Shown: positions 61,675-64,000 of the stretch, one piece after another
Layout: every line of letters starts with the position of its first letter
Position numbering within the stretch: the first letter of the stretch is position 1
Source: Clostridia bacterium
Lineage (GTDB): Bacteria; Bacillota; Clostridia; Christensenellales; Borkfalkiaceae
DNA: 64,000 nt
Direction: 5' to 3'
Assembly: GCA_021204625.1 (NCBI GenBank)
Contig: JAJPZA010000025.1
Location: forward strand, 1-64,000
Notes under the pieces: model-generated
The model's input: the letters and a program-made list of their open reading frames with translations, nothing else
The model's database searches: none
What the model was told of the DNA's origin: nothing
Program-made: the position numbers and the translations under genes

Positions 61675-62466
61675 ATGATAATACGAGACAGGAAATTCGA
61701 AGGCTACACTTATGTGATGGCTATAATAAACCTCACGCCGGACAGTTTCTGGAAAGGCAGCAGGGTGGAAGCAAGCGATGCCCTGTTCGCTGTGGAAAAG
61801 GCAATCCGTGACGGCGCGGCCGTCATAGACATAGGAGCGCAGAGCACCAGGCCGGGCTACACGGAAGTTTCCGCGGATGAAGAGATACGGCGTTTTGAGG
61901 AGCCCTTAAGGCTCATCCGGGAGCGTTTTGACATCCCCATCTCCGTGGACACCTATTTTGAAAAAAGCGCCAGGGCGGCTTTGGACCTCGGCGCGGACAT
62001 GATAAACGACATCTGGGGCCTCTCCCATGACGAAGGCATGGCAAAGGCCATAGCAGACTATGACGCCGCAGTCTGCATAATGCACAACTCTTTGGCAGAG
62101 GTCCAAAACCTTTGGACGGAAGTTCCGGCCTTTCTGCAAAAGAGCGCGGAGAAGGCCTTGGCGGCGGGCATATCCAGGGACAAAATCATCCTGGACGGCG
62201 GCATTGGGTTTGCAAAGACAATGGAGCAGAACAGGGAGCTCATGATGAATTATGACCGGCTTTCATCCCTGGGATATCCGCTCCTTTTAGGCACAAGCAG
62301 GAAGAGGCTGTTCGGCGGCAATGTGGAGGACAGGCTGCCGCAGACGGTTGAATCCAGCATGCGGGCCGCAAAGCATGGCATCCTGTTTGTGCGGGTTCAT
62401 GACGTGAAAGAAAATGCGGAGGGCATTGAGAAAGCATATGGATACAGTATTCATTCAAGGTCTTAA
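61675..62466 (+). CDS. folP: Dihydropteroate synthase
   Basis: 263 residues in a TIM barrel. MAIINLTPDSFWKGSRV is the pterin loop (the usual S-D-G-G is replaced by W-K-G-S), followed by IDIGAQSTRPG, ISVDTYFEKSARAAL, MINDIWGLSHD, CIMHNS and LLGTSRKRLF with the final VRVHDV. Joins pABA to the pterin pyrophosphate; the sulfonamide target. 123 nt separate it from folE, with no strong terminator. The start at 61675 has a weak ribosome site (GGAAAGAGCGG). Confidence 0.95.
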   Translation: MIIRDRKFEGYTYVMAIINLTPDSFWKGSRVEASDALFAVEKAIRDGAAVIDIGAQSTRPGYTEVSADEEIRRFEEPLRLIRERFDIPISVDTYFEKSARAALDLGADMINDIWGLSHDEGMAKAIADYDAAVCIMHNSLAEVQNLWTEVPAFLQKSAEKALAAGISRDKIILDGGIGFAKTMEQNRELMMNYDRLSSLGYPLLLGTSRKRLFGGNVEDRLPQTVESSMRAAKHGILFVRVHDVKENAEGIEKAYGYSIHSRS

Positions 62467-63250
62467 GATAGACGCCTGCCACGGCGTCAATGACGAAGAG
62501 AAGATTTTCCCGCAGCCGTTCGTCATAGACATGAAGATCGGCTATGACATGACGGACGCAGTGCGCTCGGACGCCATAGAGCTTGCCGTCAGCTACTCAT
62601 CCGTCTGCAAGATACTCACGGACGTGGTGAAAAACAACAAGTTCAATCTTCTTGAAAAGCTTGCCACAGAGTGCGCGTACACTGTGATGGACAAGCTCCC
62701 GGCCGTGCAGACAATCACCATTACCGTGAAGAAGCCCAAGGCTCCCGTCAAGGGCGCAGTCTTTGAGGCCGTTGGCGTCACCCGCCAGTTCGAGCGCGTT
62801 ACGGCATACCTTGCTCTTGGCTCCAGCCTCGGGGACCGCAAGGCCTATCTGGATCTCGGAGTCCGCAAGCTCACTGAGACCCGCGGCATAGCGGTAAAGC
62901 GCCGTTCCACATACATCGAATCAGACCCGTACGGCGGCGTGGCCAAAGGCAAATTCCTCAATGCGGCCGTTGAGATAACCACATATCTCACGCCCCACAC
63001 TCTTCTCACAGAGATCAACCGCATCGAAGCGGAGTGCGGCCGCATGCGCACCATAAAGTGGGGGGACAGGACCCTGGACATTGACATCATCTTCTACGGA
63101 GACGAGGTAGTCCGTGACAAGGACCTCACTATCCCTCATCCGGAGTACATGAAGCGCGACTTCGTCCTCGCTCCCTTGAAGGCCATAGCCGGCGATTACT
63201 TCTGCCCGCTTCTCAACAAGCGCGTCCGGGACATAACCATCCAGAAGTAA
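62438..63250 (+). CDS. folBK: Fused dihydroneopterin aldolase / HPPK
   Basis: 270 residues from the ATG at 62438, which overlaps the folP end by 29 nt. Residues 1-118: dihydroneopterin aldolase (FolB): FIQGLKIDACHGVNDEEK, SYSSVCKILTDVV, LLEKLATECA, ITVKKPKAPVKG. Residues 125-270: 6-hydroxymethyl-7,8-dihydropterin pyrophosphokinase (FolK): YLALGSSLGDRKAYL, KGKFLNAAVEI, WGDRTLDIDIIFYG and IPHPEYMKRDFVLAPL. The fusion channels pterin aldehyde cleavage to pyrophosphorylation before FolP. FolB-FolK fusions are known in Gram-positive bacteria. Confidence 0.96.
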   Translation: MDTVFIQGLKIDACHGVNDEEKIFPQPFVIDMKIGYDMTDAVRSDAIELAVSYSSVCKILTDVVKNNKFNLLEKLATECAYTVMDKLPAVQTITITVKKPKAPVKGAVFEAVGVTRQFERVTAYLALGSSLGDRKAYLDLGVRKLTETRGIAVKRRSTYIESDPYGGVAKGKFLNAAVEITTYLTPHTLLTEINRIEAECGRMRTIKWGDRTLDIDIIFYGDEVVRDKDLTIPHPEYMKRDFVLAPLKAIAGDYFCPLLNKRVRDITIQK

Positions 63251-63284
63251 CCCTTATCCACAGCAGAATCATACAGAAAACACA

Positions 63285-63315
63285 GGGCACCCGATTTAGA
63301 AGCGGATGCCCTTTT
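63285..63315 (+). terminator. Terminator of the folate operon
   Basis: GGGCAcCCG / CGGaTGCCC stem with a 9-nt loop, followed by TTTT. Confidence 0.6.
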
Positions 63316-63359
63316 GGCTGGATTCTTAAGGTTTGCGGAAACTACATGACATGGCATGC

Positions 63360-63388
63360 TTGAATAACGATACAGACCGGAGTATAAT
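63360..63388 (+). promoter_or_regulatory. Promoter abutting the addB start codon
   Basis: TTGAAT, 17-bp spacer, TATAAT; the ATG at 63398 follows after 9 nt, without a Shine-Dalgarno. Confidence 0.65.
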
Positions 63389-63397
63389 TGTAGCATT

Positions 63398-64000
63398 ATG
63401 ATTAGCCAGTATAACTGCGTGGCGCTTGCGCCTGCGCTGGAACAGCTCAAGAGAACGGTCAAGGAAGATAAAGACAAGAATCGTACTTTGATATTCTGCG
63501 ACAGTGGATTCATTCAGAACATAGAGAAGGCCGTCTGTGATGCCGTGGGCGGCACTTTTGATGTGAAAGTAAACACCCTTAACGGCTTCATAATGAAGCA
63601 CGGGAAACGGAACAGAGAGCTTCTTTCGGACCAGCAGTCCCTTATGACAGTCTTGAGTCTCATTCAAGAGGCCTGGGATGATCTCAATATCAACAAGATG
63701 TCAGGAGGAAAGCTTCATTCCACGGAGGCTTCCGGCCCAATGCATGACGCCATATCACGTATGATATGCTCCGGGATTTTGCCTGAAGATTTGGAAGGAT
63801 TGAAATTGGATCCAGTCAGGGATGAACTACTGTACAGGAAAGTTCAGGATATAGCCAGGATATACCGCATGTATCTGGACTGCCTGAACGGAGTCAGAGA
63901 CGGAAAGATGCGTGCGGATTCCGGCACTTGCCTTAAAGACATGCCTGCATGTCTTGGTAGCGATAGGGTTCAGGCAGAGAAGACAAGGATTGTATTCTTC
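63398..64000 (+). CDS. addB: AddB-like ATP-dependent nuclease subunit, N-terminal part
   Basis: The frame opens at ATG 63398 and runs off the window after 201 codons. The sequence (RTLIFCDSGFIQNIEKAVCD, TFDVKVNTLNGFIMKHG, DQQSLMTVLSLIQE, VQDIARIYRMYLD) has the order of elements seen at the start of AddB/RexB: a degraded helicase strand, the L-(N/S)-x-(F/L) segment and an I-Y-x-x-Y helix. AddB with AddA repairs double-strand breaks and is the Firmicute RecBCD counterpart. A Walker motif is not seen in the visible part. Family call by pattern only. Confidence 0.65.
   Translation, partial: MISQYNCVALAPALEQLKRTVKEDKDKNRTLIFCDSGFIQNIEKAVCDAVGGTFDVKVNTLNGFIMKHGKRNRELLSDQQSLMTVLSLIQEAWDDLNINKMSGGKLHSTEASGPMHDAISRMICSGILPEDLEGLKLDPVRDELLYRKVQDIARIYRMYLDCLNGVRDGKMRADSGTCLKDMPACLGSDRVQAEKTRIVFF

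Overview
The window looks like chromosome from an anaerobic Clostridia-like Firmicute. The basis is an RpoC of 1233 residues without the long proteobacterial insert, an RqcP-type S4 protein, QueH, FeoA/FeoB, a DUF368 (PopT) protein, YitT, an AddB-type nuclease subunit and consensus sigma-A promoters (TTGACA/TATAAT) with purine-rich Shine-Dalgarno sites. Core genes look about half G+C by eye, while some accessory islands (14.3-17.6 kb, 37.0-38.6 kb, 44.9-45.8 kb) are visibly richer in A+T. There is no rRNA and only one tRNA (Leu, UAG). No complete insertion sequence is visible.

Layout. 1-762: end of a type II-like CRISPR array (36-nt repeats, 30-nt spacers) that continues off the left edge; no cas genes are in the window. 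912-3589 (minus): rqcP-like, yitT and a fused ispDF. 4523-12334 (plus): rpoB-rpoC, without rplJL before or rpsL-rpsG after. 12.8-18.2 kb: PopT, an orphan RelB/DinJ antitoxin, a tyrosine recombinase, a membrane protein, a Sel1-repeat protein and a decayed serine recombinase. 18.5-21.9 kb (minus): ferrous iron operon feoA-feoB, with feoB apparently frameshifted and a leader that carries terminator and antiterminator arms plus a chain of tiny ORFs. 22.2-22.3 kb: tRNA-Leu. 22.5-32.6 kb: an acidic-tailed membrane protein, two paralogous MacB-like ABC operons and, between them, a carbamoyltransferase homologue with altered catalytic motifs, queH and an unknown gene. 32.9-38.6 kb: a MalK-like ATPase with degenerate motifs, a 10-TM metal exporter homologue, an ASCH protein, a frameshifted MFS gene and an AlbA_2/ATPase regulator behind a 10-bp-period repeat. 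38.8-44.8 kb: pgcA, DUF3737, a membrane protein, yfcE, rdgB, trmL. 44.9-48.2 kb: RelB-PIN toxin-antitoxin pair, then a Na/Pi cotransporter overlapping a Fur-family regulator. 48.3-56.4 kb: decayed small ORFs, unknown and membrane proteins, cardiolipin synthase, CvpA-like. 56.7-63.3 kb: a 1026-residue helical-repeat protein overlapping a folate operon folC-folE-folP-folBK. 63.4 kb to the end: start of an addB-like gene.

How genes work together. The folate genes supply dihydrofolate synthesis from GTP (FolE, FolB, FolK, FolP, FolC). FeoA/FeoB import Fe2+, apparently under transcription attenuation. The two ABC operons look like a recent segmental duplication with divergence in the permease. Several genes (queH, rdgB, addB, perhaps the YwaF-like gene) have a near-consensus -10 box only a few bases from the start codon, implying leaderless mRNAs.

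Most interesting: the feoA leader, the 10-bp phased repeat upstream of the AlbA_2 gene, the motif-degenerate MalK homologue, the carbamoyltransferase lacking its catalytic His, and the leaderless promoters. All coordinates and motifs were read by eye; no database search was run.
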